Assembly (NCBI RefSeq): GCF_025264645.1
Contig: NZ_CP073696.1
Span: 2,046,001-2,110,000, forward strand
Source: Edaphobacter lichenicola
GTDB lineage: Bacteria; Acidobacteriota; Terriglobia; Terriglobales; Acidobacteriaceae
DNA: 64,000 bases
Reading direction: 5' to 3'
Part shown: positions 42,996-52,103 of the stretch, in pieces
Layout: every line of letters begins with the position of its first letter
Position numbering within the stretch: position 1 is the first letter of the stretch
The notes under the pieces: generated by a model
Told to the model about the DNA's origin: nothing
The model's input: the letters and a program-made list of their open reading frames with translations, nothing else
The model's database searches: none
Position numbers and translations under genes: made by a program

Positions 42996-44666
42996 TTAGT
43001 TTACGGCAAACCGGCTGCGGAGGCTCAGTGCGACGGCGACCATGGTGAGAAGGGCGCATGCGTAGGCGAAGAGATCGCCATGAGCGGCGTAGAAGGTAAC
43101 GTCGTGCTCGTAGCCGAAGTGGACGCGAAGACTGGACCGCAGATGGCGCGGGAGAGCGGCGGTGACTCGACCGTAGGGGTTGATGGCGACGGTTACGCCT
43201 GTGTTGGTGGCGCGGAGAACCCAGCGGTGGTTTTCGATGGCGCGCATGCGAACCATGTTCAGGTGCTGCCATGCGGCGCTCGTGTCGCCGTACCAGCCGT
43301 CGTTGGAGATGTTGATGAGGACGTCGGCTCCCTGCTGGGCTAGGTGGCGGATCTCGTCGCCGAAGATTGATTCATAACAGATGAAGACGCCATAGGTATG
43401 TCCGCCTGTGGTGAAGGTGGTTTGGTGCTTGCCGGGCTCGAAGGTGCCTACTTCGTTGAGGAGATTTTTTGCGAAGAAGAAGAGATCTTTGAAGGGAACG
43501 TACTCCCCGAAGGGGACGAGATGCATCTTGTCGTAGTGGCCATCGAAGGTGCCGTCAGGATTAATGAAGGAGGCGCGATTGTAAGGGGTATAGCCGGACT
43601 TGTTGGTTGGGCTTGGCTCTAAGCCCGTGTTACCTACGATGACAGGGGCCTGCGCTGCGATGGCGAGGTTTGACATGGCTGCACGAAACTGTGGATCAAT
43701 GTCCTCGAACGGCGCAGGGGATTCGGGCCAGACGATGAGGTTGGTTGCGGTCGGGGCCGAGGTCGCCTGAGCGGAGTCGTTTGGCCGGATGAGAAAGACG
43801 GCCTGCGTGTCGGGCAGCTCCGGGATTCCTAGAAGGTACTTCCGTGATGGATAGCGGCTGAGATAAGAGAACGAATCGAGAAACTGCTGGGTGGTGGGTT
43901 GGGGTCCCTTGTTGGCAGCCCCTACTTCGAGATTTTCTTGAACGAGGGTGGCGGTGGCGGTGACAGGGCCGGGCTTCGGGTTCGCAATGAGACGAAGGCC
44001 TAGGATGTAAACGACGACGATGACGACTCCGCCAAGGGTTAGCGCTGGCCGAGTGAATCGACGCTCGCGGAGGCGTATGCGGACCAGCCAGAGAGCGTTG
44101 ACCAATGCGATGACGAAAGATAGTCCGTAGACTCCAGTTATCGGAGCGAGGCGCGTTAGGAGTGGATTGTCGACCTGTGCGACGCCGAGCAGGTCCCAGG
44201 GCAGGCCGGTAATGCGGGCGCGGGCGAGTTCCACGGCGACCCAGGCAAACGGCACCAGCAGAAGCGTGGTTTGGCGGCCGAAGCGGTTGTGAAAGGCGGC
44301 AATAAGCGACCCGAACAAGGCATGGTAGAGGCCGAGATAGAGGCTGAACAGGATCAGAATTCCGAGGGCGATGGGTCGATCCAGGCCGCCGTAGAGATAC
44401 ATCGTCTGGTAGATCCAGTAACAGTTGCCCAGGTACCAGACAATGCCACAGGCATAGCTGATAGCGGCGCCTTGCTGGATGGTAAGTGGATTGCCTGTCT
44501 TCGTGTTATCCGTTGTATCGAGGAGAGCCCAGATCAGGGGAAGCAGAGCGATCCAGCAGAAGGCGGTTCGCCAGAGTGGCGTAGGACCCGCGATAGAAAA
44601 GGGTAGAACCTGGAGGATGCCGGACAGCACGGCCATTGCCCAAAGTCGCAGGGGGATTCGTCGCAT
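42996..44666 (-). CDS. lnt: Apolipoprotein N-acyltransferase Lnt
   Basis: 556 aa. Adds the third acyl chain to lipoproteins at the inner membrane. About six helices in the first 230 residues, then a nitrilase-type domain with the triad Glu in VWPESPAPFE, Lys in YDKMHLVPFGEYVPF and Cys in GVFICYESIFGDE; another helix closes the C-terminus. The window encodes many lipoproteins it could serve. Followed 7 nt later by prfB, likely one transcript. Confidence 0.95.
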   Translation of the reverse strand: MRRIPLRLWAMAVLSGILQVLPFSIAGPTPLWRTAFCWIALLPLIWALLDTTDNTKTGNPLTIQQGAAISYACGIVWYLGNCYWIYQTMYLYGGLDRPIALGILILFSLYLGLYHALFGSLIAAFHNRFGRQTTLLLVPFAWVAVELARARITGLPWDLLGVAQVDNPLLTRLAPITGVYGLSFVIALVNALWLVRIRLRERRFTRPALTLGGVVIVVVYILGLRLIANPKPGPVTATATLVQENLEVGAANKGPQPTTQQFLDSFSYLSRYPSRKYLLGIPELPDTQAVFLIRPNDSAQATSAPTATNLIVWPESPAPFEDIDPQFRAAMSNLAIAAQAPVIVGNTGLEPSPTNKSGYTPYNRASFINPDGTFDGHYDKMHLVPFGEYVPFKDLFFFAKNLLNEVGTFEPGKHQTTFTTGGHTYGVFICYESIFGDEIRHLAQQGADVLINISNDGWYGDTSAAWQHLNMVRMRAIENHRWVLRATNTGVTVAINPYGRVTAALPRHLRSSLRVHFGYEHDVTFYAAHGDLFAYACALLTMVAVALSLRSRFAVN

Positions 44667-44725
44667 CTCGTCTGAAGTCTAACATTGAGTCAGCAATTTC
44701 CAGTTAGGTTCGGGCTAGCGAGAGA

Positions 44726-44731
44726 TACAAT
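44726..44731 (+). promoter_or_regulatory. Candidate -10 element of the 43-residue gene (near-leaderless)
   Basis: TACAAT ends 8 nt before the ATG at 44740, leaving a leader of about 2 nt. The -35 region (TTAGGT, 44704-44709) is poor. Confidence 0.35.
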
Positions 44732-44739
44732 AGAGCCGC

Positions 44740-44871
44740 ATGGATTTCGTCATTCATCTCGTTGCCAAGATAGTTGTGCCGCTCTTTTTCATTGGAATGG
44801 CTGGGTCCGCAGTGGTGATCGTGGTGAGTTTTGCAGAAGATTTGAAGGAGTTGCTGGGAGATGAAGATTAG
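44740..44871 (+). CDS. 43-residue single-pass membrane protein
   Basis: ATG 44740 to TAG 44871. The first helix-like stretch (VIHLVAKIVVPLFFIGMAGSAVVIVV is interrupted only by one basic residue) is followed by an acidic end (EDLKELLGDED). Divergent from lnt with a 73-nt gap containing a TACAAT. No Shine-Dalgarno sequence. The composition (hydrophobic segment then charged end) supports a real small membrane protein; no function is known. Confidence 0.6.
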   Translation: MDFVIHLVAKIVVPLFFIGMAGSAVVIVVSFAEDLKELLGDED

Positions 44872-44973
44872 CTGTCAACGACGGAAGCAAGATAACACTT
44901 TGCTCTTGCTGGCTGGTTTTGACAGTGTTTCACTCAGGGTGATGAGTGACCGTCGGAGCGCCGGAGTGATCCG

Positions 44974-47412
44974 GTGTCACTGTCGGCAGGTGGTATTGAA
45001 CAGCAAACCATAATGGCATCTAAACAGACGATCACTAAGCCGCAATCGAACCGCGTCCGCCTGGTCGTGGCGTCGTCGGTGATGCTTACGTTCATCTCTT
45101 TCTGGCGAGCAGCGGCGATTGTATTGAATGACCTGGGCTCATCGGCGTTCTACGCAGGCGGCATCGCAGAAGAGGCCGTCGGTAAAGCCGCACCTTGGTT
45201 CATCCTCGGCGTGATGCTGTTCAGCTTTGCCGTGCGGGCGGTGTATGTCGAAAGCTGCAGCATGTTCACACGCGGTGGCGTCTACCGGATCGTGAAGGAG
45301 GCGCTGGGCGGCACGTTCGCAAAGTTGAGCGTCTCGGCACTGATGTTTGATTACATCCTGACCGGGCCAATCTCAGGAGTGTCGGCAGGACAATACATCG
45401 TCGGGTTGATGAATGAGTTACTGCGGCTCTGTGCTGCGCACCACTGGATCAGTGGATTCGTGATGCATTCGAGTGGAGTTACTCGCCAGCTTCCGGTCGA
45501 TGGCACCTCAGCAGTAATTGCAAGCATAGTTACGGTCTATTTCTGGTGGCAGAATATCAAGGGGATTGAGGAGTCGAGCGATAAAGCTCTCAAGGTGATG
45601 AAGATCACGACTGTCATGGTTGTGATTCTACTTTCATGGGGAGTCTTTTCGGCGATTCACACAGGGGTACATTTGCCGCCGTGGCCTACGCCGGACAATC
45701 TCCACTTCAGTACGGACGCGCTCGGATTTTTGAAGCACACAGGATTTATGCGGTCGCTGGGATTATTCGGCGTACTGATGGCGTTTGGGCACTCTGTGCT
45801 GGCTATGAGCGGCGAAGAGTCCCTGGCACAGGTGAACCGCGAGATCGAGCATCCGAAGCTGAAGAACTTGAAGCGCGCTGCGATCGTCATTGCGATCTAT
45901 AGCTTCATCTTTACCGGCATCGGCACCCTGTTGGCTGTGATGTTGATTCCCGACTCGGTGCGAGTTCCGGTCTATCGCGACAATCTGATTGCCGGAATGG
46001 CGATGTACATGGTGGGGCCGCTGGCGTTGCGAATCGGGTTCCGGATCTTTGTTGTGATCGTCGGATTCCTCATTCTTGGTGGGGCTGTCAATACTGCCAT
46101 CGTGGGCTCCACTGGCGTGCTGATGCGTGTTGCTGAAGATGGTGTCCTGTCAGATTGGTTCCGTAAGCCGCAGCGGAAGTACGGAACCAGCTATCGCATT
46201 GTGAATCTGGTTGCCGGGCTGCAGATGTTCACGATTTTAGTAACTCGCGGCAACGTCATCATGCTGGGTGAGGCGTACGCGTTCGGCGTGATCTGGAGCT
46301 TCACCTTCAATGCGCTGGCGATGTTGGTGCTGCGGTGGAAGTATAAGGGTGAACGTGGCTGGAAGGTTCCGCTCAATATTCGGCTTGGTAAGACTGAGAT
46401 ACCTCTTGGATTACTCTCAGTTTTTCTAGTTCTGCTCACGACCGCCATCGTCAATCTATTTACAAAGTCAGTAGCGACGGTAAGTGGAATTATCTTTGCG
46501 GCTGCGTTTTTTGTTATCTTTTCGCTTTCAGAGAGAGACAATAAACGGCGTCACGACCTAACAACGCTCCAGATGAAAGAACATTTTCAACTGGAGCATC
46601 AGGATAATGTCGGACGTGAAGCGTTGGACATACGCCCGGGTGCGGTCGTTGTAACTATGCGGGATTCTGCCGCGCCGTTTGCGTTGAAGTGGGCTTTGAC
46701 CCACACCAACACAGATGATCAGGATTTAGTCGTACTAGCAGCACGAATGATGGGTGCTGGCGGTCCGGAGTATGTCGATGCTTCGGAGCAGTTATTCAGC
46801 GAGCACGAGCAGATGTTGTTTACCAAAGCGGTGTCGGTGGCCGAGAGCTTCGGGAAGCATATTTCGCTGCTGGTAGTTCCTGCAGGCGATATTTTTTCAG
46901 CTCTCGTTCAAACGGCTAACTCCCTCGATGCTGCAGCGGTGGTCTCAGGGCTCTCAACTAAGCTAACTGCAGAAGAGCAGGCTTACCATGTGGGCCAGGC
47001 ATGGGAGGCGCTCCCTGAACCGAAGCGACAATTTACGTTCTACGTGGTCAAGCCTGACGGTGACTCGCTGAGCTTTCACATCGGGCCGCATGCACCTACT
47101 ATCGAACCGCACGAAGTACAACTCGTTCACCGCCTGTGGCTCAACCTACGCCGTGCGCCAGATATGCAGGATCTGCACCATAGCGACATCTTGACCTATG
47201 CACTAACGCGCATGGCTACTGAGTTTGCGCGAGATAAGCAGGGGACTCTTAAAGATTTGCAGAAATGCATCGATGAATCTCATCATCGTCGCATGCTGGG
47301 AGGCCTGCGGCACGAGGAGTTAGACGAAGCTGGACCCGGTTATGCGATTCGGACTCCACGTGCGGGAGTTAGGGTCGAGAGCGATGAACCTGCTTCGACT
47401 AAAACGAAGTAA
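44974..47412 (+). CDS. APC family transporter with C-terminal USP-like domain
   Basis: 812 aa from GTG 44974 (GGAG 7 nt upstream); the ATG at 45013 is the alternative. About 12 membrane segments to residue 530, with RGGVYRIVKEALGGTF in the APC position after TM2. The remaining 280 residues are cytoplasmic; DIRPGAVVVTMRDSAAPFALKWAL, DLVVLAARMMGAGG and VSVAESFGKHISLLVVPAGD look like a universal-stress-type nucleotide-binding fold, although no full ATP motif is seen. Probably an amino acid or cation transporter with a regulatory tail. Confidence 0.87.
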   Translation: MSLSAGGIEQQTIMASKQTITKPQSNRVRLVVASSVMLTFISFWRAAAIVLNDLGSSAFYAGGIAEEAVGKAAPWFILGVMLFSFAVRAVYVESCSMFTRGGVYRIVKEALGGTFAKLSVSALMFDYILTGPISGVSAGQYIVGLMNELLRLCAAHHWISGFVMHSSGVTRQLPVDGTSAVIASIVTVYFWWQNIKGIEESSDKALKVMKITTVMVVILLSWGVFSAIHTGVHLPPWPTPDNLHFSTDALGFLKHTGFMRSLGLFGVLMAFGHSVLAMSGEESLAQVNREIEHPKLKNLKRAAIVIAIYSFIFTGIGTLLAVMLIPDSVRVPVYRDNLIAGMAMYMVGPLALRIGFRIFVVIVGFLILGGAVNTAIVGSTGVLMRVAEDGVLSDWFRKPQRKYGTSYRIVNLVAGLQMFTILVTRGNVIMLGEAYAFGVIWSFTFNALAMLVLRWKYKGERGWKVPLNIRLGKTEIPLGLLSVFLVLLTTAIVNLFTKSVATVSGIIFAAAFFVIFSLSERDNKRRHDLTTLQMKEHFQLEHQDNVGREALDIRPGAVVVTMRDSAAPFALKWALTHTNTDDQDLVVLAARMMGAGGPEYVDASEQLFSEHEQMLFTKAVSVAESFGKHISLLVVPAGDIFSALVQTANSLDAAAVVSGLSTKLTAEEQAYHVGQAWEALPEPKRQFTFYVVKPDGDSLSFHIGPHAPTIEPHEVQLVHRLWLNLRRAPDMQDLHHSDILTYALTRMATEFARDKQGTLKDLQKCIDESHHRRMLGGLRHEELDEAGPGYAIRTPRAGVRVESDEPASTKTK

Positions 47413-47541
47413 GCCATCTGACTTACATTTATTTGCATGATGTTAGGGGCTTCTGTATCGTCGTACTGTGGCGAAAAGAACTGGTCTATGCAAAACTGAC
47501 AACGAGCGACTAGACCTACTCATGCCAAATGGAGGTAACAC

Positions 47542-47802
47542 GTGGAAGTAAGTCGCATCATTTCCGAAATTGATGCCCAGATCTCGAAGCTGCAGCAGGC
47601 ACGCGCGCTGTTGGCTGGGACAACGGCCGCAGCCGGCCGCACCGGTCCTGGCCGTCCGAAGGGCAGCAAAAATGCTGCCGCTACAGCTCCGGCAACAAAA
47701 ACGGCTCGCAAACGTAAGCTGAGTCCCGAGGGCCGGAAACGTATCGCCGATGCAATGAAGAAACGTTGGGCCGAGCGACGGAAGCAGAGCTCGAAGGGCT
47801 AA
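47542..47802 (+). CDS. Small basic DNA-binding-like protein (AT-hook type)
   Basis: 86 aa. GTG start with a strong GGAGGT 6 nt upstream. Residues 1-25 form a probable coiled helix (ISEIDAQISKLQQARALLA), then an AT-hook-like GRTGPGRPKGSKN, an Ala/Thr/Lys linker and a basic C-terminal helix (RKRIADAMKKRWAERRKQ). Likely nucleoid-associated or nucleic acid-binding (inference from composition); no enzyme motif. Followed 12 nt later by a very long hairpin. Confidence 0.7.
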   Translation: MEVSRIISEIDAQISKLQQARALLAGTTAAAGRTGPGRPKGSKNAAATAPATKTARKRKLSPEGRKRIADAMKKRWAERRKQSSKG

Positions 47803-47813
47803 CTCCAAGATCT

Positions 47814-47863
47814 GTACAAGAAATATGGGCGTCTCCAAGTGGAGGCGCCCATATTTCTTGTAC
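47814..47863. terminator. 50-nt hairpin terminator with 23-bp arms
   Basis: Arms 47814-47836 and 47841-47863 around loop AAGT; they pair with a single T-G mismatch (wobble in RNA). It follows the basic-protein gene and lies 31 nt from the stop of the convergent methyltransferase. It can act in both directions, as A/T-rich arm ends supply U-rich tails. Confidence 0.75.
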
Positions 47864-47893
47864 TGTTGTGCCTTGCCGACTGTCACCAAACTA

Positions 47894-48532
47894 TTATCGA
47901 GTAATAATGACCTCGCGCAGGCTGTCTTTCGCAAGGAAAAATCGATAGTTGCTGAACTCACTTAACATGTTCTCGATTTTGCGATTATTAAAGACATTAA
48001 CCAGCGGGTAGTTCCCTGCACGTTGCATCTCAACGACGTCGGTATCGGTGAGATGGTATCGGCAAAAGAACGTGTCTGGGCTGGTTGTCTGATGAAAGAA
48101 AGCGAGCATCAGGCCTCCGGGCTGCAATACCTTGTGTATGCGGGACAACACGGGCGCGATTAAAGGCTCGGGCAGATAATCTGCGGTGTCCCAGAAGATC
48201 ACGACGTCGAACATCCGACCGGAAAAATTAAGATTGCTCTCCAGAAAGCGTTCAACGTTGAAACTAGGCTCTTCGCCCGCCTCGCCGGGAGTGAGCCACT
48301 CCGGCTTGGAAGCTTCCTCGACTACGCTGGCCATGTAGATGCTGTGGCCGAGGCTGGTGATGTAGTTGATGTTGGTGGAGGAGGTCGGCCCGATGTCGAG
48401 GATGCGAAGCGAGTCCTGCGTCTGCAGATGCTTCATCAACTCCTTCCACCCACTCGAATGACGAGGCACCCGTCCAAGGTCGTTTCCTCGTGGACTGCTT
48501 GTACTGTCGCTACCGCCGAAAAGGCTGCGCAT
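47894..48532 (-). CDS. Class I SAM-dependent methyltransferase
   Basis: 212 aa. Motif I is LRILDIGPTSSTNINYI, unusual in lacking the GxGxG pattern; motif IV is FDVVIFWDTADYLPE and motif V VLQPGGLMLAFFHQ. The N-terminal 25 residues are polar and disordered-looking (GGSDSTSSPRGND). Substrate unknown. It is followed by the hairpin at 47863 and lies 21 nt after the bactofilin gene, so the two are probably one operon. Confidence 0.82.
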   Translation of the reverse strand: MRSLFGGSDSTSSPRGNDLGRVPRHSSGWKELMKHLQTQDSLRILDIGPTSSTNINYITSLGHSIYMASVVEEASKPEWLTPGEAGEEPSFNVERFLESNLNFSGRMFDVVIFWDTADYLPEPLIAPVLSRIHKVLQPGGLMLAFFHQTTSPDTFFCRYHLTDTDVVEMQRAGNYPLVNVFNNRKIENMLSEFSNYRFFLAKDSLREVIITR

Positions 48533-48553
48533 GAGCCCGCTTCCCTTTCTGGT

Positions 48554-48976
48554 CTATGCCTGTGGTTGAGAAAAGAGAGGAGCGTTCGCCTCTGCTGGTG
48601 CGGAGGTTGTTGGAACGGCTGCCGAAGACTTTGATGCCGTCTCGGGGGCGGCCTTGAGCTCAACGCGTCCCTTTAATACTGCGCTTTCTTCGATGCAAAG
48701 TCTGCCCGCAAGAATATCTCCACTCACAGACGCAGACTGGCGAAGGTCAACGCGGCCTGCGGCCTGTACGTTTCCAGTGAGATGACCGAAGATGACGACA
48801 TCTCGGACATTGATATCGGCGCGAACGCGCGCATTAGGCCCAATCGTCAAGAGGTTATCCTTGAGGGTAATGGTTCCTTCTATATCTCCGTCGATGTAAA
48901 GGTCTTCATTGCCGGAGAGTTCTCCCTGAATGACGACCGATTTACCGATGACGGTGGAACCCTCTGCTGGTTTCAT
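48554..48976 (-). CDS. Bactofilin (polymer-forming cytoskeletal protein)
   Basis: 140 aa from ATG 48976, with GGAG about 10 nt upstream; the frame extends 30 codons further without family similarity. The bactofilin domain (about 8-105) has the repeating six-residue turns of a right-handed beta-helix (GELSGNEDLYIDGDIEGTI, NVRDVVIFGHLTGNVQA, SVSGDILAGRLCIEESAVLKG). The C-terminal 30 residues are an Ala/Pro/Ser tail. It self-assembles into filaments on the inner membrane face and may position envelope enzymes. Confidence 0.93.
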   Translation of the reverse strand: MKPAEGSTVIGKSVVIQGELSGNEDLYIDGDIEGTITLKDNLLTIGPNARVRADINVRDVVIFGHLTGNVQAAGRVDLRQSASVSGDILAGRLCIEESAVLKGRVELKAAPETASKSSAAVPTTSAPAEANAPLFSQPQA

Positions 48977-49128
48977 AAGCTTTTTGTTCTCCCTTGCGGT
49001 CCGTGGGCTGCATATGCGCCTTGCCCGAACTATACCCAAGCTCACCGCTGGAGGCAAACGGCGCAAACTTCGACGCTACTTCAATCGTCTAGGTAAGACG
49101 CATAGAATGGGCAGATGAGAGGTGTGGG

Positions 49129-50094
49129 TTGGTAACAATTGCGGCGGGGGCTCATGAATCGGTTTCGTGCGGCGCCCCGCGACTTAGTGGGATTACAGCG
49201 CGTCGGAGATTATGGCCTCGGGCCGTTCTAGGAGCTGTTCTCCTGTCGGCCGGTATTACGACTCTGCGTGCGGGTGCGCAGAGTGAGCCTACGACAAAAG
49301 ATGTAGCCGGTCAGGGTCTGCTGTCGATCCCGCCGCGCTCCTGGGTTGTCGATGCAGCAAAAAATGAGTTGATCGCGCTTCATCATACTGATTCGTATCT
49401 TCGGTATCGGACGCACACGATCAGTGACAAGGGCGATGTCGTCCGAGACGTCGTTGAAAGTAAGGATGGAACCGTGGCGCGCCTGATTATGAGGGACGGA
49501 AAGCCGCTGACTGAAGAGCAGGACAAGAACGAGCGGCAACGACTGAACGATATGATCGCGTCGCCGTCAACCTACTTTAAGCACGTAAAGAATGGGGAGT
49601 CGCAGCAGAAGCTGGCTGACACGATGGTGCCGCTTATGCCCGATGCGGCACTTTATAGCTACACTCCCGGACAGCCTCAATCCGGAAAAAACGGAGGCGC
49701 GCTGGAGATCGTGCTCGACTACAAGCCAAACCCCAAGTTCAATCCACCAAGCACGGAGGCGGAGGCGCTTACCGGGCTTCAGGGAAGGATATGGATCGAC
49801 GCGAAGACGCATTATCTGGTCCGAATGGAAGGGACGATCGCGCGTGGAGTTAACTTCGGTTGGGGAATGCTGGCCCACATCTATCCAGGCGGCAAATTGT
49901 CGCTGGATCAGACCAGTGTAAGCGGCAATCGGTGGATATTCACTGATTTTTCGATGCAGCTCAGTGTGCGCGCGCTGATGGTTAAGACACTGAACGTCCG
50001 CACAAACTCAAGCGGCAGCGGCTTCCAGGTGATCGGTCCGATGAGCTACCAGGATGCGATTCGTCTCATGCTGGCTACACCTCTACCCAAATGA
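49129..50094 (+). CDS. Exported hypothetical protein, LolA-like fold possible
   Basis: 321 aa. TTG start with GAGAGG 6 nt upstream. A basic N-region and hydrophobic stretch (LGAVLLSAGITTLRAGA, about 33-50) form a signal peptide. The mature part (residues 80-310) has alternating beta text such as LRYRTHTISDKGDVVRDVV, LEIVLDYKPNPKF, GRIWIDAKTHYLVRMEG and WIFTDFSMQLSVRAL, like LolA/LolB or outer-membrane lipoprotein-sorting folds common as unknown proteins in acidobacteria. No catalytic motif. Stands alone. Confidence 0.72.
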   Translation: MVTIAAGAHESVSCGAPRLSGITARRRLWPRAVLGAVLLSAGITTLRAGAQSEPTTKDVAGQGLLSIPPRSWVVDAAKNELIALHHTDSYLRYRTHTISDKGDVVRDVVESKDGTVARLIMRDGKPLTEEQDKNERQRLNDMIASPSTYFKHVKNGESQQKLADTMVPLMPDAALYSYTPGQPQSGKNGGALEIVLDYKPNPKFNPPSTEAEALTGLQGRIWIDAKTHYLVRMEGTIARGVNFGWGMLAHIYPGGKLSLDQTSVSGNRWIFTDFSMQLSVRALMVKTLNVRTNSSGSGFQVIGPMSYQDAIRLMLATPLPK

Positions 50095-50106
50095 TAGAGC
50101 GAGGTT

Positions 50107-51237
50107 TCAGGCGGTCACGCGGGCCTTCGCGTGAAGCGTCTGCCGTCGAACGGTGAGTGCGTCGATGCGATCCCGCTGTACCTCGAAGCCACGTCCGACG
50201 GCGGTTGGAACCGCGATCTCACCCTTGTCACTGACTGTGACAGCGGGCTCGATAATGTCCTGAGACCAGTAGCGGCTGGACGCTGAGACATCTCCAGGGA
50301 GGGTGAAGTTGGGAAGCGAGGACAAGGCAATGTTATGGGAGCGACCGATTCCGGTTTCCAGCATGCCACCGCACCAGACCGGGATACCGCGCTCTTCGGC
50401 TATATTGTGCACACCGATCGCTTCGCTGAAGCCACCGACACGACCGACCTTGATGTTGATGATGCGGCAGGACTCCATAGCGATAGCAGCGAGTGCGTCA
50501 CGGCGATTGCGGATGGATTCATCAAGGCAGACCGACGTTTCAAGCCGCTTCTGCAACAGCGAGTGGAAGTAAAAATCGTCCCACCAGAGAGGTTGCTCGA
50601 TCATGAGCAGGTTGAAACGGTCCCATTCCGCGATGTCTTCCAGATCCTTCATGCGGTAGACGGAGTTAGCGTCACAGCTGAGGGTGATATCGGGCCAGCG
50701 ATTCCGTACTGCTTCGAAGATGTTGGTGTCCCAACCGGGCTTGCACTTGAGTTTAATGCGCTGATAGCCCGCAGCGAGTTCAGCGGCGATCTTGTCCATC
50801 AAGTGTGCGGGCGAAGGCTGAATACCGATTGAGACTCCACACGGAATGACGCTGCGGGTTCCTCCGAGGAGTTCGGAGAGTGAGACGCGCTTGACCTGCG
50901 CTTCGAGATCCCAGACGGCGTTTTCAAGGGCGGCCTTTGCCATGCGGTGGCCACGAACTTGACCGAAGATTTTAGGGCAGCTTCCGCCGCGTTCGACATC
51001 GGCATCAAGAAGACGAGGCCCGAGCTCTGCTTCTGTGATGATCCAGGCTGTGTCGATGGTCTCCTCGCTGAAGTAAGGGTGCTCACCAGCGACGCACTCC
51101 CCCCAGGCAGTAAGACCTTCGGATTCGAGTTCGATCAGCAGGATGCGGCGGCTTGTGGTCATACCGAAGCTGGTCTCGAAGGGATGAGCCAGCGGCATAT
51201 TGATCTCGCGAAGGTGAATCGCATCGATGTTGAGCAT
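50107..51237 (-). CDS. Enolase-superfamily racemase / o-succinylbenzoate synthase-like
   Basis: 376 aa. Muconate-lactonising subgroup. Catalytic KxK is Lys162/Lys164, metal ligands are Asp189, Glu214 and Asp239, and the second general base is Lys263 (NIKVGRVGG). This full set is shared by OSBS (MenC) and N-succinylamino acid racemase. No menaquinone genes are nearby, but the next gene upstream is a COG3375-like GNAT, the usual partner of N-succinylamino acid racemases, so D- to L-amino acid conversion is the better guess. AGGA precedes the ATG. Confidence 0.87.
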   Translation of the reverse strand: MLNIDAIHLREINMPLAHPFETSFGMTTSRRILLIELESEGLTAWGECVAGEHPYFSEETIDTAWIITEAELGPRLLDADVERGGSCPKIFGQVRGHRMAKAALENAVWDLEAQVKRVSLSELLGGTRSVIPCGVSIGIQPSPAHLMDKIAAELAAGYQRIKLKCKPGWDTNIFEAVRNRWPDITLSCDANSVYRMKDLEDIAEWDRFNLLMIEQPLWWDDFYFHSLLQKRLETSVCLDESIRNRRDALAAIAMESCRIINIKVGRVGGFSEAIGVHNIAEERGIPVWCGGMLETGIGRSHNIALSSLPNFTLPGDVSASSRYWSQDIIEPAVTVSDKGEIAVPTAVGRGFEVQRDRIDALTVRRQTLHAKARVTA

Positions 51238-51335
51238 GTCAGTCCTGTCTTTCCGATCGTCCGAAGCTGCTGGATAGTTGCGGATATGGCCAGCTTCGCT
51301 CTCCGGATGATTGTCAGGTGCTTCTTACAAGAGTG

Positions 51336-52103
51336 TCACTTGTTCCCAGCTTCCGTCCAGTGACCGAGAAGAAAACTTCCATTGCCTTCAGCATCGCGTT
51401 CATAGCCGACGACCGCAAGACCACGCTGAAAGGCCGATTCAAGCGCCGTCCTGTTGCTGCTCTGCAAGGTTTGCGCGAGGTGTCGCTGCTGAGCGTCCTG
51501 CTTCCACTGGTAGATGGTATGCGGGACGGTAATGCGTTCCATAATCTGTTCGGGCTGGGCTTCGCCGCGAAGCACACTCGCTACACGGCCAGAGCGCAGC
51601 CACCACTCCGCGTATAGCCTATCCGTCGGAAGGCCTCCCTGCAATGGGGAAGACGATGGGCCATAGAAGTCGGGCTGGTAGCGGCGAACGATAGCGCCCA
51701 GCCGATTGACGTTCAGATGGGAGTTTCTGATCTCCAGCGGGTCGAAGGTCCACTCCATGAGATCGAAGCCGCGGGCGATAGCGTCGTCGCGCTGGGCGAG
51801 CTTGAGGCGGCGGCCAATGCCCGCATTGCGGTAGTGCGGCAGGACGGCAAGCATGTGCGAGTGGAGGTATGGGCGGCCGTCACGGTAGCCGGGCAAAGAC
51901 ATGGCGAAGCCTATCAGGGTGTCCTCGTCGAAGGCACCGATGACCTGGCCGCCGATGCGCTGTGCGACGACGAAGACACGCCGGGGGATGACGTCGCCGT
52001 CGCTGTAGCCCCAGACTTCAAGTTGAAGGACGACACAACGTTCAAAGTGTTCGAGGCCGGTAAGGGGCTGAATTTGAATGTCGTTCTGCGTGCTCGCGCT
52101 CAT
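51336..52103 (-). CDS. GNAT superfamily acyltransferase (COG3375-like)
   Basis: 255 aa from ATG 52103, which overlaps the mazG stop as ATGA; the frame extends 14 codons upstream inside mazG. The N-terminal GNAT fold has the CoA site LPHYRNAGIGRRLKLAQRD, then WTFDPLEIRNSHLNVNRLGAI and YGPSSSPLQGGLPTDRLYAEW, as in the COG3375 predicted acyltransferases found next to N-succinylamino acid racemases, where they N-succinylate D-amino acids. The enolase-type gene follows 98 nt downstream. Confidence 0.86.
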   Translation of the reverse strand: MSASTQNDIQIQPLTGLEHFERCVVLQLEVWGYSDGDVIPRRVFVVAQRIGGQVIGAFDEDTLIGFAMSLPGYRDGRPYLHSHMLAVLPHYRNAGIGRRLKLAQRDDAIARGFDLMEWTFDPLEIRNSHLNVNRLGAIVRRYQPDFYGPSSSPLQGGLPTDRLYAEWWLRSGRVASVLRGEAQPEQIMERITVPHTIYQWKQDAQQRHLAQTLQSSNRTALESAFQRGLAVVGYERDAEGNGSFLLGHWTEAGNK

